The notes under the pieces are model-generated. The model did not search any database. It had not been told where the DNA came from and saw only the letters and a program-made list of their open reading frames with translations. From contig NC_079877.1 in assembly GCF_029227915.1 (NCBI RefSeq), forward strand, positions 14,648,851 to 14,712,850: a DNA stretch of 64,000 nt, read 5' to 3'. This DNA comes from Hydractinia symbiolongicarpus (lineage: Eukaryota > Cnidaria > Hydrozoa > Anthoathecata > Hydractiniidae). Below are positions 45,601 through 58,105 of this stretch, piece after piece. The first letter of the stretch is position 1. Every line of letters starts with the position of its first letter. A program made the position numbers and the translations under genes.

Positions 45601-47947
45601 CTCCATCAACTCATGCGTACGCTAGGTCTGATGGAATGCTAGTAAGGAACATATTGTAAAATATAAAATAAAGCTTTATTCGCAAAAGTCTGTTACTGCT
45701 AAAGTTGAAACTTGTCAGGTAGACAATTCTTACGCAGTTACGCGGAAAAAACTTTCGGGTGTTTGAATATTTTGCACTTGAAAATTCTCGCAGATGATAA
45801 AATGATAAATGCATAATTCAGAATCTCGTGTACAGCCCGCTGGCGGTCGCCCTATCCACGTGTTTTACACTGCACTAGCTTTATTTTTAACTCAATTTGG
45901 ATAAATGCGCAGATTTTTTGTCCTGGTTGTTGCTTCCGTACGATTTTGCTATGGGTGGCATAGTAAAACTTTGTATACACGATACATCATGACTTGCAGT
46001 AGAAAAATAGCGAGATTAATGTTTTAGGTAAAGCTTAGTTTTCACTGTTGTTAACGTTAAAGAGTCTTGATATTCATGACGTGAAATCAGGACTTAATAT
46101 CCATTCAAACTCACTGTACATATAAACATACATATAAACCATTGGAATATCCCCTTTTATAAATTGTAACGATGACAACAGTATAATAAAGGTAACCATA
46201 ACAACATACTTGTAAAAGCATTTCCATTAATATAAAAGACCGGTTATGGTAGGGTTATATTCAACACTTTCAAAATGCCTATTATTTCGATTGGATGCGT
46301 CCTATAGCTTTGCAATTGTATGAAGCAGGATATTTCAGTCAGCGAAATGCAATGATTAATCCACGTGTCTTATAAGAAATTAAAAATATTGATGCTTTAA
46401 AGATATATGAAACTTGTCCGATTAGTGTCAAGTATTAAGGTATTGATTTCAAAGTTTTAAATATTTATGTTGCAGTAAAAAAAGGAAAAACTTTTTCAGT
46501 TTCGGGTTGACTTTTAGTTTTTGTTTCTAAGTCATTGATTGTTGTTGCCATCACTGTTTTATTGTCACTGTCATCGTTGTTGTTGTTGTTACTGTCGCTG
46601 CTGTCACTGCAGTCTTTGTCGTTGTTGTTGTTGTTACTGTGGTTGTCGTTGTTCTTATTACCGTTGTTGCAGCTTCAGCTTTTGTCTTTCATTTGTGGCT
46701 CGAAACGGTCCTTCTATTTTTTCAGATTTTGGTTTTCCATTCTCTTGGGACAGTATGTTAACAACTCGCTGGCATGATCATAGTAAATTTATAACTCAAC
46801 TTTATGAAGAAATATCAACTGCAGCAAAGGCAACGTCTGAAACTGATGTTCCTGTTTCCACGTTACATGCATGGAAAGAAACTTTAAATGACAAAAAGAG
46901 GGCATTACGACAACTTGATGAGAATGTTTTGTTTACCTTACAAAGTGATGATGATGTCATCACTGATGTAATCCAGACTGGTCCCTATGACAGATTGATC
47001 AAAGAAGCCTTGATAAATGTGCAGTTTTTGTTAGATAGAAAATATGACGACTTTTTGGCAATAGCTGACAACTTAAATGCAGTTAGTAATCAAACAGATG
47101 CAGTACTAAACGAGTTATGTTACCAAGAGCATGTTATGGACGCCATTGACAGATTGGACAAGACAGCGCCGTTTGCTTTGAGTTTTGTACAGCATCATGA
47201 CTTATCCTACCAGAAGGAATCAAAAGAAGAGACACAAATTGTTGCACTTTCACCACAACCTTACCCAACGTTACAATTAAATAATAATTTCAAGGGGGAA
47301 GCATCTCCACAATTTATTACTTTTTCAAAAGCTTCTGAATCGAATGTCAATGTGGTAAGAGAGTCAAAAATGTGCCATTCAGAACCGAATATAAGTGTCA
47401 CAAAAAAATTACCTAAACTACAATGGTATGAGAATACCCAAGAAAAGAAAGATTTTTCTGTTGCTAAGAACTTTAAGACAACGATGAAAAAGGCTTCCGC
47501 CAAAACAGCAAGAACATATTACAGGTTAGATCAAGAAAAACAACACGCCAATAAATCATCCAGTCTTGTTGGATATAAAAATTTAGGATTAACTAAACCA
47601 AGCATACGACAGAAAGAGTTAGAATCGTCTTTAAAAAGTGGAAAAGAAAAAGTAAGTTGTATTTTCATGTACGTTCCACTTTTCTTGCAACTACAGCATG
47701 ATCTTTTGGTTTATTGGCTGACTGTCTAGGAGTTAATTAAATTATTACTGACAAAGAAGTACCTTCTATTATATATACATACTTAGTTAAGGTTGAAGAA
47801 GCTCCTGCGTTTAAAATCTGGGTATCTGGGTGTTCCGCTGCAACGACTGTATTTTTTCAGCTTTCAAAATTAGGAGAGTGAATTTTTCAGTGTGCAGACG
47901 AACAACTTTTTAAACAATCAATAGAAAACTACTCTGTTACACTCTGA
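42669..47947 (+). CDS. Predicted three-exon gene, coiled-coil protein of unknown function
   Basis: Proposed exons are 42669-43117 (donor GTAAGT, phase 2), 46673-47651 (acceptor TTGTTGCAG, donor GTAAGT) and 47891-47947 (acceptor TTTTTCAG, stop TGA). The phases match and give 494 residues. Exon 1 encodes a charged start, FFESLKHCFSYYYGKI, and a helix (EEEIDHLRRAQEQV). Exon 2 has TRWHDHSKFITQLYEEI, a helical heptad-like segment (LNDKKRALRQLDENV) and a lysine-rich C-terminal half. I recognise no family. The central helical segment faintly recalls BEL/Pao Gag-like sequence, but that is weak. The link between exon 1 and exon 2 is inferred from phase only; they could belong to two genes, with exon 2 starting at ATG 46,757 after another acceptor at 46,725. 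Confidence 0.5.
43761..43806. repeat. Perfect 23-bp tandem duplication
   Basis: Two identical head-to-tail copies of a unit starting TTAAAAGTTAAATCACATCG and ending in CCC. Confidence 0.9.
44915..45180 (-). mobile_element. tRNA-derived SINE, most complete copy of its family
   Basis: On the minus strand the head, from about 45,175 down, has an A-box-like TAGCCTCGTTGTAGAACG, an anticodon-like arm, and a B-box GGGTTTAAACCCC at about 45,110. The 3' part carries GGTCCTAGTGCATTTAAAG, shared with copies at 9,437 and 61,776. It lies in the large intron of the predicted gene at 42,669. Confidence 0.65.
46535..46672. repeat. Imperfect trinucleotide (TTG/CTG)n microsatellite
   Basis: Runs of GTT and TTG interrupted by ACTGT and GCTGCT. 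It ends exactly at the proposed acceptor of exon 2, where its T-rich run may act as the polypyrimidine tract. Confidence 0.8.
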
Positions 47948-49711
47948 AACGCTAGGGGGTGCAGTTATAGATACTTCAATGGAAAGTTGCGATGATAGAC
48001 CATTATAGCGCGATAATTCTGCTTTTGAGAAGTTTACTGTAGGACCACTGTGGGAACTAATACTCCTTTTGTATTCTTTGAAATAATAACCATTCTTCAC
48101 TGTTGTAAAACAACACTTCAGATTAGCATGTTAACATACTTTATTGTGTGTCGTGAGAAGTAAAGAATTTTAAGAACTTTGTTTGTGTTTCAAAACAACT
48201 TTTATTTCGTAGCGTACAAAAATTAAATAAAAATTAAACGTTAGATAAACTGAATGATTCCGTCGCATTTTATATTATAGCATCTGCTACTAATAATTTC
48301 TGCCATGTTGTATGCGATGCACAGTGAAGCATTCATGACACCTTTTTGACAGAAATATTGTTCGCTAGTGGCATAAAAAGATATCAAAAGTCCATTTTAT
48401 ATGTTACAGTTCTCAGTTCGCATAAACTGTGGAACAGTTTTTAACCAAGGATATATAGAAAACATTTAAGTTACAGCCAATAAACATTTTACTCCCCTCT
48501 TAAATTTTAACCCCCATAAAATATTTTGCAGGCAAAGAAATTTGAGGCGTTTAAACACATGTCGTAAAGACGCAATTGGATATTATCGCATTATTGGATA
48601 CAGTACCTTTAAATGTGCTTGATTTATTTGCCATAGATTACCTTACCTTTAAGCGATACCAATTTCTTTATCCGGAAACGATTCTACATTCTTTTAGGCG
48701 TTTAGGTAAAAAATATAAAAAATTGTCAGGTATAATTCAGATCACCTGTTAAGGAATCCATCGCTGTTTTCTACATGGTTTTGTCTGAAATACTCTGCAT
48801 ACAGTAAAACCTGCACAATATAGTGCAGTAGCACGTACGATGACTTTCTACCACAGATCACCAAACGGCATATTAGAAAACAGTGTAAAGAGAGGGTACA
48901 ACTTTAAGAAACTATGAAAATTTCTATCCCCTGGTCCATTCTTCCAACCCCTGCAATTATCACTTTTCAATACGTTTTAATATAACCATAAACATCCCAA
49001 CCAACCTCCAGTAGCAGCGAATTGTTTGAAAACAAAACAAGAGTATTTGTTTTTTTGTTTTTTGTTTCTGCTTTGTTGTTCGTTTTTCTTGTGCTTTTTT
49101 AATTAATCCCTTCCAGGAGTTTAACACAAAATCATTTAATTCGAAAAGGCTTCCAATTTGTCTTGGCTGTCTAAATGGCTACATGCATTATTATAACTTT
49201 GGCCCACCACCTACAAACTGTATCGTCGGCCCTGTAATCTCTCCAGACATGCAGACCTGGACGAAAAAAATATCTTATAGCTAAAGAACTTCATGTGAAA
49301 GAAAAAGCTTGTTCTGTATCTATCATCCGATTATTATAACAACGATACACAATCTTTTTCAGAAGCAACTTAGAATTTTGGTCACAAATCAAGTTTTTGA
49401 TATGTGAACAGAATTACTAAAAAGAATTTTCTTACTTTCTTCGTCTATTTTCTATTCTCAATCTTCCCGTTTTCCTCGTGTAAACATTAAGTATTTTGAT
49501 TATTTTTTTTTTAATTTAAAGAGTTGCTTATATACTCACAATAGTACAAAACTGAAGTTGCTTAATAATTTTTTTAAATCGAGTTCAGTTGCTTGTAATA
49601 GACGAATTTCTTATAAAATAATCCTCACTAAGGTTCTCAAATATGATATGAAAATAACTACGGAATGTTTTGTGTCCCATGTCGGCCCATTTAGAGTTCG
49701 CAATATTACCT
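47948..49711. other. Intergenic, no gene seen
   Basis: AT-rich, with T-rich tracts near 49,040 and 49,505. No domain-bearing frame. Confidence 0.5.
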
Positions 49712-49742
49712 TGACGTCAATTAAAAAAATAATTTGACGTCA
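49712..49742. promoter_or_regulatory. Paired TGACGTCA sites upstream of the transporter gene
   Basis: Perfect octamers at 49,712-49,719 and 49,735-49,742, 23 bp centre to centre, about 90-120 bp upstream of the proposed first ATG at 49,832. Their position suits a CREB/ATF-responsive promoter. Confidence 0.5.
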
Positions 49743-49831
49743 GAAACGTATGTATCAACTCATACCACCGCCATCTGCGGGTCGGGGCGGATGGTTTCAT
49801 TGTTTCTCAACAAAATTTGTATAAAATCAAA

Positions 49832-52800
49832 ATGAATTATGGCTCCGAGGTAAGGAGGGATTGATTTTCTCTTACTGAAACTATAAGTTGTTTATATTGT
49901 AAGTTCCTTTACGGTTAGTATGCCATGTTTGGACAGAAATCTCTCCTTATTTTCAGCTATAAAAACACAACATTAAAATATAGCAACAAAGACTTTTAAC
50001 TGCTTTGTAGTACTAGATTCCACAATTTACATGCAATGTACTTATAGAAAAGACGTAAAGCAACAGAATATATACACGGAACATTCTATCAAAAAGACAA
50101 TCATACCGTCATGATAGTATTTTTGTTCCTCATTAATATCCAGCATTTTAAATTGGTATCTATCTAAATATAGTGTCATCTGTGGAAAGGGATGTTATAA
50201 ATTGTGGCCTAGCTTAAATGTTGACATTAATAATGCATCACTCACCAACCGTTCTGAAAAAAGAATAGCTGTTGTTTAAAATTAAAAATTTATCTTCACG
50301 TTCTGAAAGCATGTTTTTGAAATAAGTTTTTATTGCATGATATCTATGCACCAATCCTAACTCGTCTTGATATATATGCAACCAATCTTGTATCGTCTTA
50401 AGATATGTTCAGCCAATCAAATTATTAACATGTGGATCCCATCTCTTATGAAGGTGGTATCCAAGATATTTTATAAAAAAAAAATCTTCCCAGAGTTAAA
50501 CAAAAACTAAAACATGCTTGCTGCAAGCTGACGAATAAAGTTTCCCATTTCTTATTTATAGCTCGTCGAAATGAAAGACATGGAAAAGGAAGATGGAAAA
50601 GAAAGCGAAGAACAGGAAATATGCTACGAAAACTTTCAACTACCTGATGGAGGATTTGGTTGGGTGATAGTCATTGCAGCCTTCTCAGTGCAATTTTGCG
50701 TACTGGGAACGATGAATAATTTCGGCATACTTTTCTCCGAACTGCTGGTAGAATTCAATGAGTCCAAACAGGCAACGTGTAAGTGTCATTTCTATTTTGC
50801 CCTATTTTGAATTGAAATATAAATGCCTCTGCATCGCTTCTTTGATTATATGTGAAAGTAGGGATTTCTATTGTAATGCCGGTAAAATCTTTCATGGGAA
50901 ATTCACCAGGTTTTAATTAATTGGGAAACACTGTTGCGATAAAGCCAGCTCAAATATAAAGCCAAACAGAACAGCTTTTGTTTGCATATAAAATGTGTTG
51001 TTTGGCTGAAATTTTTTAAAATGATGGTATATGTGATAGGACATATACCAACAACTTATCATGTTATAACTTAGCATTTAATGTAACGAAGTGTAAACTA
51101 ACCTTAATCAGAACGTCTAATTGTTTGTTTGATTTTGTTGCTGGCTGGCGAAAATAAACAAGAGAGGTTACCCATTATGCTTAAAACGTTCTTAAATCTT
51201 TGAACAGTCCAGCCTTGGTTTAGAAAGGTTGTATTAATTTTAGTCCTTAACCTTGTTTTCCGGTCAATTTACAATTTATCAGTATGCTCAAGTCAATCTT
51301 TCTACCTCAGATGTATTGCATTAGCCAGTCAACACGTTCTGTTTTTTAAAAGGTTAGAGCAAAATTCGCTAACTTTTAAATCATGAAACCATTAAATAAA
51401 AATTTGAATATTTGTTGACCGGCCTCCTAAACAATGCATTTGCAGGAATCAGCAAAAATACATAACTCAGTTATTTCTCCCACAAGCAATTCTTTTGTAA
51501 AAAATCAGTAAAAATTAATGTCTCTTCACAAAGAACCAGCGCTGTTTTTTCTTATATCATTCACAACGAAAACATTGATTTAAACTGCTACAATGATTCT
51601 CTTGGAGTAACTTTATGCGTCAAAACAGTGAAGTACATATTTTTTGAACAAAGTTATCATTAAGTTATGAGATCTAAAACCCTGGAAATAATGTTTTAGA
51701 ATTTATTCGTTTGCCAGCTCTTTCTCAAAATAGGCCATACAGCATCGAATTCGCACTTTGGCATAGGCCGAGTAATCGACGTGAAAAATGTGCTAGTTGC
51801 GTTCGCAATTATGGCATGCTGAAGTCAGCAAAAATTAACAGCCTTATGATCTAACCGAAAAACCTACGCAATTAGCTGAGACAAGTTCGTGTTACTTGCA
51901 TAGAAGCGCCGTTCTTAACTGCTTGTGGTTGCAATCTTTGAAATTCCGCTCTTCTTCCCAATATATTATGATATTATGCCTAGGGTTGTAGCTATAAAAA
52001 ACAAAAAGCTGCCTACCATGAATGTATGCACAGAAACTGCTTATCAAAATAAAACACACTCTTAAAATTATGTGAATTTATTACCTTGTTCAAGCATTCC
52101 TGTCCATAGTTTCAGTTAAACTGCATTAAAGTCAGATTCTTAATTAAAATTTGGATACATATAAAAACTTTCTTTTTCAAAACAAAATGTCTCTATTTCA
52201 CGGTTAAGTTGATCGTTGTACTTAAAGGTCTAGTTCTTTTCCCGTTGGTTCTTTTCCCCTGTTTCTTCATCTCGTATCTTTCATATTTTTGTTTCCAATT
52301 TCTTTTCAGCATGGGTTGGATCGATCACATATGGACTAATGTTTATGTCCAGACCAATAGCTACATCTTTATGTGAACGAATTGGTTGCCGACCTGTTGC
52401 GATATTGGGAGGAATTATAGGCGCTGTTGGAACTCTACTAGCCTCGTTTTCAAATAACATATACAAGATGTATGTAACTCAAGGTTTTTTATTTGGCGTT
52501 GGAGCTAGTTTGTGCTACTTTCCTTCTGTCATTATACTACCTCAGTACTTCTGTAAACGGTTATCGTTGGCAAACGGGCTAGTGTCGTGCGGATCAGGAG
52601 TAGGAACAATGGCAATGGGCCCGGTAATTAACGAATTGATATCGAGTTATGGTTGGCGAATGTGTGTCAGATTTTCTTCAGTTTTAATGATCACAGTTTC
52701 CGTTATCAGTATACTTTACAGACCAAGATTTCAACCAATGGGCGCTCAACAATTGCGGAAACACAAAAAGCCGTTGTTCGACTTTTCTGTGTTTCAAAAT

Positions 52801-54284
52801 AAAGCCTTCCTAGCGTTCACATTTGCGCTGTTTTTATTTATGCTGTCATACTTCGTCCCGTTCGTACACTTGGTAAGTCGACGCTGTTTTATTTATTTGT
52901 TTATTTGTTTACTTTTGCTCTGCTTCATTTAATTTATTACTGGGCAATAATTTAAACGTGTTTATGTTTCGCAATGGTCTTTCTAAAACTCACATTAAAA
53001 ATTGGTCACAGATTCTATATAAAGAATGGATATAGGGCTAAAAAAGGGTCAGGGACCAAAATATTTGAGAAAGGGAGATGTTTGCGAAAAATGCTTTTTT
53101 AAAAAGAATTTTGCCTTAATCCCACAGTGTTTAGTGCTGTTGCTTTTATGAATTAAACAGAGTAATCTTTCGTCACTTCATCTCGCGTTCTTTTTCTATT
53201 TAGGCGCAAATGGCAGTCGAGCATGGCGTTCCGATGAAAAAAGCATCTCTCTTAATCGGCTTCATGTCCGTTTCTTCGACATTTGGTAGATTATTTTTTG
53301 GCAAAATTGCCGACAGCCGAAGAATCAATAGATTATATGTATATCAAATATCTTTATTGGGGATTGGTGTTGCGAACACGTTATGTCCTGTGATGGTTTC
53401 CTTTCCCGGTTTTTTAGTCTATTGTACAATATTTGGATTTTTTGAAGGATGTTATGTTTGCCAATGTGCTGTATTAACAGGTGATATAGTCGGAAGAGAA
53501 AGAATGGCGTTGGGAGTCGGGACTTTATTTGGAATTAAATCAATACCATTAACCTTAGGGCCACCTCTAGCAGGTATGAATAAACTTTAACATGACTTTT
53601 TTACTTTTAAAATGTTTTTATATATAGACCAAATTACGAAAAATCGTTTCTTGAGCTAAAATGTGTTCTAAAAAAAAGTGAAACATAAGTCATAAGATTG
53701 TAAAACATATTTAAAATTTAGGTTTCTTATGCGACAAGATTTTTAGTTAACTCTGAATTATTAAAAGAAACATTATTAGCATCTAATTCATGACACTTTT
53801 ATTAATATAACTAAGGACAGCTAACTTCATTATAGGTTTTCTCTACGATATATCTAATTCATATCAAGTCGCCTTCTTCGTGGCAGGAGCAGTTTCCACG
53901 TTAGCAGCATGTGTTATGTTCACTATACCCTTTCTAATGCCACCATCTGACCACTTGTTTTGGAAACACCGTCACACATTTTCAATGAAGTTTCTTCTGC
54001 CGAGCACTTCTTCAAATTCAGAAGATTCTGTTGATGGCAATAATAATAATATGGAGAAGAATACAACAGATAAAAATAATAAGTATTTAGATGGAAAAAG
54101 TTATTTGTATCCAGGAAAGAGTCAATCGTTTGTCTCGATAGGTCAACTCTATTTTGATGTAGAAAAGAAAGTTAGTATGAGAGATATTGGTAGCGTGTCA
54201 TCACTTGGAACGATATTGATTAGTCCAAATGTTAAAAAAGAATCGTCGAATTTAATCATTGTCGATCGTTCAACTGTCGTATGA
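49832..54284 (+). CDS. Monocarboxylate-transporter-like (SLC16 / MFS) membrane protein
   Basis: Exons 49832-49849 (6 codons, inferred), 50562-50778, 52310-52872, 53204-53573 and 53836-54284 join in frame to 538 residues. If the short first exon is not used, the start is ATG 50571 (529 residues). The first membrane segment begins with the MCT signature PDGGFGWV. The second conserved motif, YFCKRLSLANGLVSCGSG, lies in exon 3, and FGRLFFGKIAD precedes a later helix. Hydrophobic segments throughout fit 12 membrane helices, with the usual long cytoplasmic C-tail (serine/asparagine-rich). Members move lactate, pyruvate, ketone bodies, aromatic amino acids, thyroid hormone or other monocarboxylates, mostly with protons; the substrate cannot be told here. 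No stops or frameshifts. Confidence 0.92.
50338..50429. repeat. 31-bp tandem repeat, three diverged copies
   Basis: Copies at 50,338, 50,368 and 50,399 share GATAT, ATGC/ATGT, CCAATC and TCGTCT. They lie in the first intron of the transporter gene. Confidence 0.6.
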
Positions 54285-56856
54285 TCATCGTGAAAATCTG
54301 TACAACCACCATCACGTTTCACCAGCGTTATTAATTAAAGACTTGATTTTTATTTATGTATACCTATATTTCTTTATCAGCTATTCTGTTATTTTTTTAT
54401 TTTAGTAACATATACATACCAATAATTTGATATCACTAAAAATGAAATTTACTGTTAATATTTAACAACAAAAAATAGAACGCAGAAATAGTAATAAATA
54501 TTCCGATTTATAAAATCATGTAGAATGTTTCTTTATTAGGCTACCGCAAAAGGCGCGCAAGCTGTTATGCCCAAAAATCGGGGAAACTCGGATTTAGAGC
54601 AATACGTAAGAACTAAAATAAAGGAAGAATCAGTCCCCAGTCGCAATCTGTTTAAAAAACCTCGGATCGAAGGAATTATTTTTGTGCGAAAAAAAAGCAT
54701 TGTTTTTGTTCTTAACTGCGATTTTCCGTGGTTTCAGTTATTCAGCAGAAGGCAAATTTAAAACATGGTATTAAAATAATGAAGTAAAAAAATGAAAGAT
54801 TACAAAATAAACTTCAACCAGTTAGGAAAAACTAAAAACAAAGATCACAGATCGTTAATATTTGTCTAAGAAGTTAAATAATTAAATAATTTTTTTAAAA
54901 CTTTCAAATTCTGATGACGTCACAGAGGAAGTGTTGACTTGGGCAAAAGGTTTGTTCTTTTTGTCCTATCCCCAAAGTTATGTTGACGCCACAACAATAT
55001 TAACTCAACATCTAGCTTAAAGTTCCTTAGGCACCCTAGCCAGCTAGTCGTCAATAGCAAAGCGATTTACTTTCTTGTGTTTAATCATCTAGCTACATAA
55101 TAATATTACATTTTAATAGTCATGGAAACAACGTTTTATAGCCATCCATTGACGATATATTAGGACATGGACGTACGTAAACTTTAATTACAAAATACAT
55201 CATGGCGGTGATAGTAATGATATTATAATAACAAATAAAATCCTCAAATGATATCAATCTGCGTAAGTGGTAAATTGACGTCATATGAAATGCGTTGATA
55301 GGACTGAAATGTTTGCGCTAATGACGCAAAAAATTTCCATTACTAGAAACACAGAGTTTTTGGTGTCTCGTTAGTAATACAAAAAACGCTTATCATGATA
55401 TAATCGAAGCAAAAGTTTGCCTTTAACGAAGTTTTAATTATCAGTGGATGAACAGATGGGGACTTGAGTTTGTTGTTACATGTGCTTAGCGGTTTTTTTT
55501 AACCTCGTTCTATGGTTTCTAAAGAACAAATTTCTCTAGTGTCAGTCAGGAGTATGAATGACTATGGTGATTATTTCGACGTAAATGATTTTGTAACTTA
55601 TGATTGTGTTGAGGACAAATGCTATGACCATGATACTTGCCACCGTAACAAAAAATTAATGCTGACGTCATCATTCTTTTCAAAAACGGCTATTTTTAAT
55701 TCTTTGGATTTTTTTATCTTCTTAAATTATATTTATCTATTTTGCCTTTAATTCTTCGACAAGGACAATTAGATTATGTGGGAGATGTTTCTGCCTGAAT
55801 ATATGTGAAAAATTTTCCAGCTGGCTTTGACACGACATGTAAAAAGCCTTAGTGATGGAAGTAATTTACGAAATTTTAAGCAAAAACATAGACAATATTG
55901 GTTTATTGTTATCAAAGAGCAACATTGTTGAAAATCAAATTGGGTTTCAAAAAAAAAAGTGAAGATTCTTAGTTCAACCCTGGTATGAACAACTTAAGTA
56001 TTGCCTTCGAATTGTTCCGCAATCATGTTTATTTGTGCAATTTTTGTTTGGAAGAAAGGCTGCATTATAAAGTTGTTATTCTGTCTATGAATCAAAATGG
56101 TAGCCTCAATAGCATAAGAATTTATTTTAATTAAGTAGCTATTTATTGACACATTTTTTTTTCTTATGCGAAGACCTATTCAACCGCATGGGCGAGATGG
56201 AGAACCAAAAACCCGTCTTACCGTCCAGAAACTGTTGTTGATTATTGTCGTATCGGCGTAAATCTTTCGTAAACTTCGTATCGTAAGTGACACATTTACC
56301 TTTGACAAGTAATTGAAGTACTGTGTATAACATTGTTAGAGAGACTTGGCCACGAAAACATACATAACTAGATTCTACGATCTTTGAACGAAGATTTATA
56401 AGGTACAATTCTCTGATAATATCTGAGTTTTTTTAACAAAGTTTTTTAGGAAATATAATTTCAAAGTAGTGAAACAAGCTTTCCTATTTTGACAAATAAT
56501 TATAATAATAATTGTCCTGCCAAACACTGGCATTTAAAGTATTTCATGGCATTCCTTTGGTCCTTTCCTTGTAATTGCAACTCAACATATTGTGAATGAA
56601 TGAGCAATGTAAAACCCAGTCTTATAAAATCAAGAGATACTTGTCCCCAGTGTTCTTTGAACTATTATTAAAATTGTCTTTAGTCAACTTCAAGTTCTCC
56701 TTAGTATTAAGACCTAGGAACAAAAGGTTGTAAAGCATACTCATGCTGTATCTTTTTTTTTTATTTGTGTAGAAGTGTTACAGTATGATCACATATTTGG
56801 ATGAATAACCCTCATGTCTGTAGTAATAGTCGCGTCATATCTTGCTGCCCGCGAGA
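54285..56856. other. Intergenic, no gene called
   Basis: Includes the transporter 3' flank (ATTAAA near 54,335, AATAAA near 54,492) and TGACGTCA octamers near 54,913 and 55,271. A 79-codon frame at 55,512 has cysteines but no signal peptide or splice support. Confidence 0.5.
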
Positions 56857-56900
56857 TAAAAGTCGTGCTACAGACACACGAAGAGGCAAATGCGATGTTT
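56857..56900. repeat. Dispersed repeat, copy 2 (partner at 7,027)
   Basis: AAAAGTCGTGCTACAGACAC, then GCAAATGCGATG. Same orientation as the 7-kb copy. Confidence 0.6.
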
Positions 56901-57328
56901 TTTATTGACTTTGTTTCGCTCACGCCTATTTTCGTGGATATTTCTACGTGCTAGCGACTGTTTTTACTGCCGCGTTTGTCTGCATGTGGGCTGTTTACAT
57001 GCCAATGATGCACAAATAACGCTTTCTACAATGTGAGGACCTATTACTTTAAATTAAGAGTTTACGAAATAATATCCATATATGCTTTTATCAAAGGGTA
57101 TTTATTGAAAGAATGGTTTTATTTAGTACGGCTGGTAAGCTATCACATAAACCAAATGAGCTTTATTTTCGACTTGAATATTTATTTATTTATTTTTATT
57201 TCGCTTTATTTAAAGTTGATACATGACAAAGAAAGAACATAGAATAATTATTACAAAAACAGGTAGCGTAAAGGCTATTTAAAATTTAAATTTTTTGACA
57301 TGTTTCTAAAGAAAACATGTCAGAGACC

Positions 57329-57358
57329 TCCCCCCCCCCTCCCCTCCCCCCACACACA
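57329..57358. repeat. C-rich tract followed by CA repeat
   Basis: Several C-runs separated by single T, then CACACACA. The other strand is a G-run that could fold as a quadruplex. Confidence 0.7.
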
Positions 57359-57614
57359 CTTTTTTGCCAAGAAGTTATGTTTTCTTATAAGGTTATCCCG
57401 TGTTTTAATCAATTATTAATTGATCAATACATACATATGCTCTGTATGTGATCAACAATGCTTCTAGCCTGTTTCAACTCCATCTCGATTCTCAATTTCC
57501 AAAAAGATAGGACTGACAAGCTAGACCTGATCAAAATTGCCAACGCATTTGTTCCATCGCACGACAACAGAAAGCGAGTAGTTGGAAAATGTACAAAGGA
57601 GGACTGGGAGTTGT

Positions 57615-57682
57615 CATATACTATAGCCCTTCTCTGCATATACTATAGCCTTTCTCAGACGCCATATAAAAATATGGCGTCT
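57615..57682. repeat. 22-bp tandem duplication followed by a 10-bp-arm hairpin
   Basis: CATATACTATAGCC-type units at 57,615 and 57,637 are head to tail. Next to them AGACGCCATA (57,657) and TATGGCGTCT (57,673) form a perfect inverted repeat with a 6-bp loop. Confidence 0.8.
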
Positions 57683-57954
57683 CTATATTTCCATATATAA
57701 TTTCCTGGATTTTGTGAAGGCTTTGGAGCCCAATATTTCGAAATTTAAAGTATGTTTTAGCCAATATAGGGGACGAAAGTTTAAAAGTTTTCTTACCACG
57801 TCGGCCCCAACTATGGTCGTGTCTCATTTCATACTGAATAATTTAGCCCCTCCACTTTCAAAATTGCTCTACCGGGCCTGTTCTGGATATACATACTTAC
57901 TTTATTAATTGTTGAAGGATCAAAAAAAATTCTATAATTACAACTTTACTGAAA

Positions 57955-58105
57955 ATATATTTTTTTTTTTATTTTTTAATTTTTATATATTTATTCATTA
58001 TTTATATTTATTTTTTATTATTTTATTATTATTTTATTTTTTATTATTATCTTTATTTATTTATTTATTTATTTTTTATTATTTTTATTTATTTGTTTTT
58101 ACGGA
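57955..58105. repeat. TTTA/TTTTA low-complexity tract
   Basis: Almost only T and A on this strand, with TTTAT and TTATT units. Confidence 0.9.

Noticed and set aside
46539-46725. Cys- and Leu-rich N-terminus upstream of the 46.7-kb exon
   Set aside because: It is a translation of the TTG/CTG microsatellite; the frame is probably intronic until the acceptor at 46,672 or 46,725.
55512-55751. 79-codon frame with four cysteines and an acidic stretch
   Set aside because: No signal peptide, the tail is low-complexity, there are no splice sites or domain, and it is flanked by AT-rich DNA.
57458-57700. Frame containing FQKDRTDKLDLIKIANAFV
   Set aside because: Looks partly coding, but overlaps tandem and hairpin repeats, has no donor or acceptor and an equally long antisense frame.
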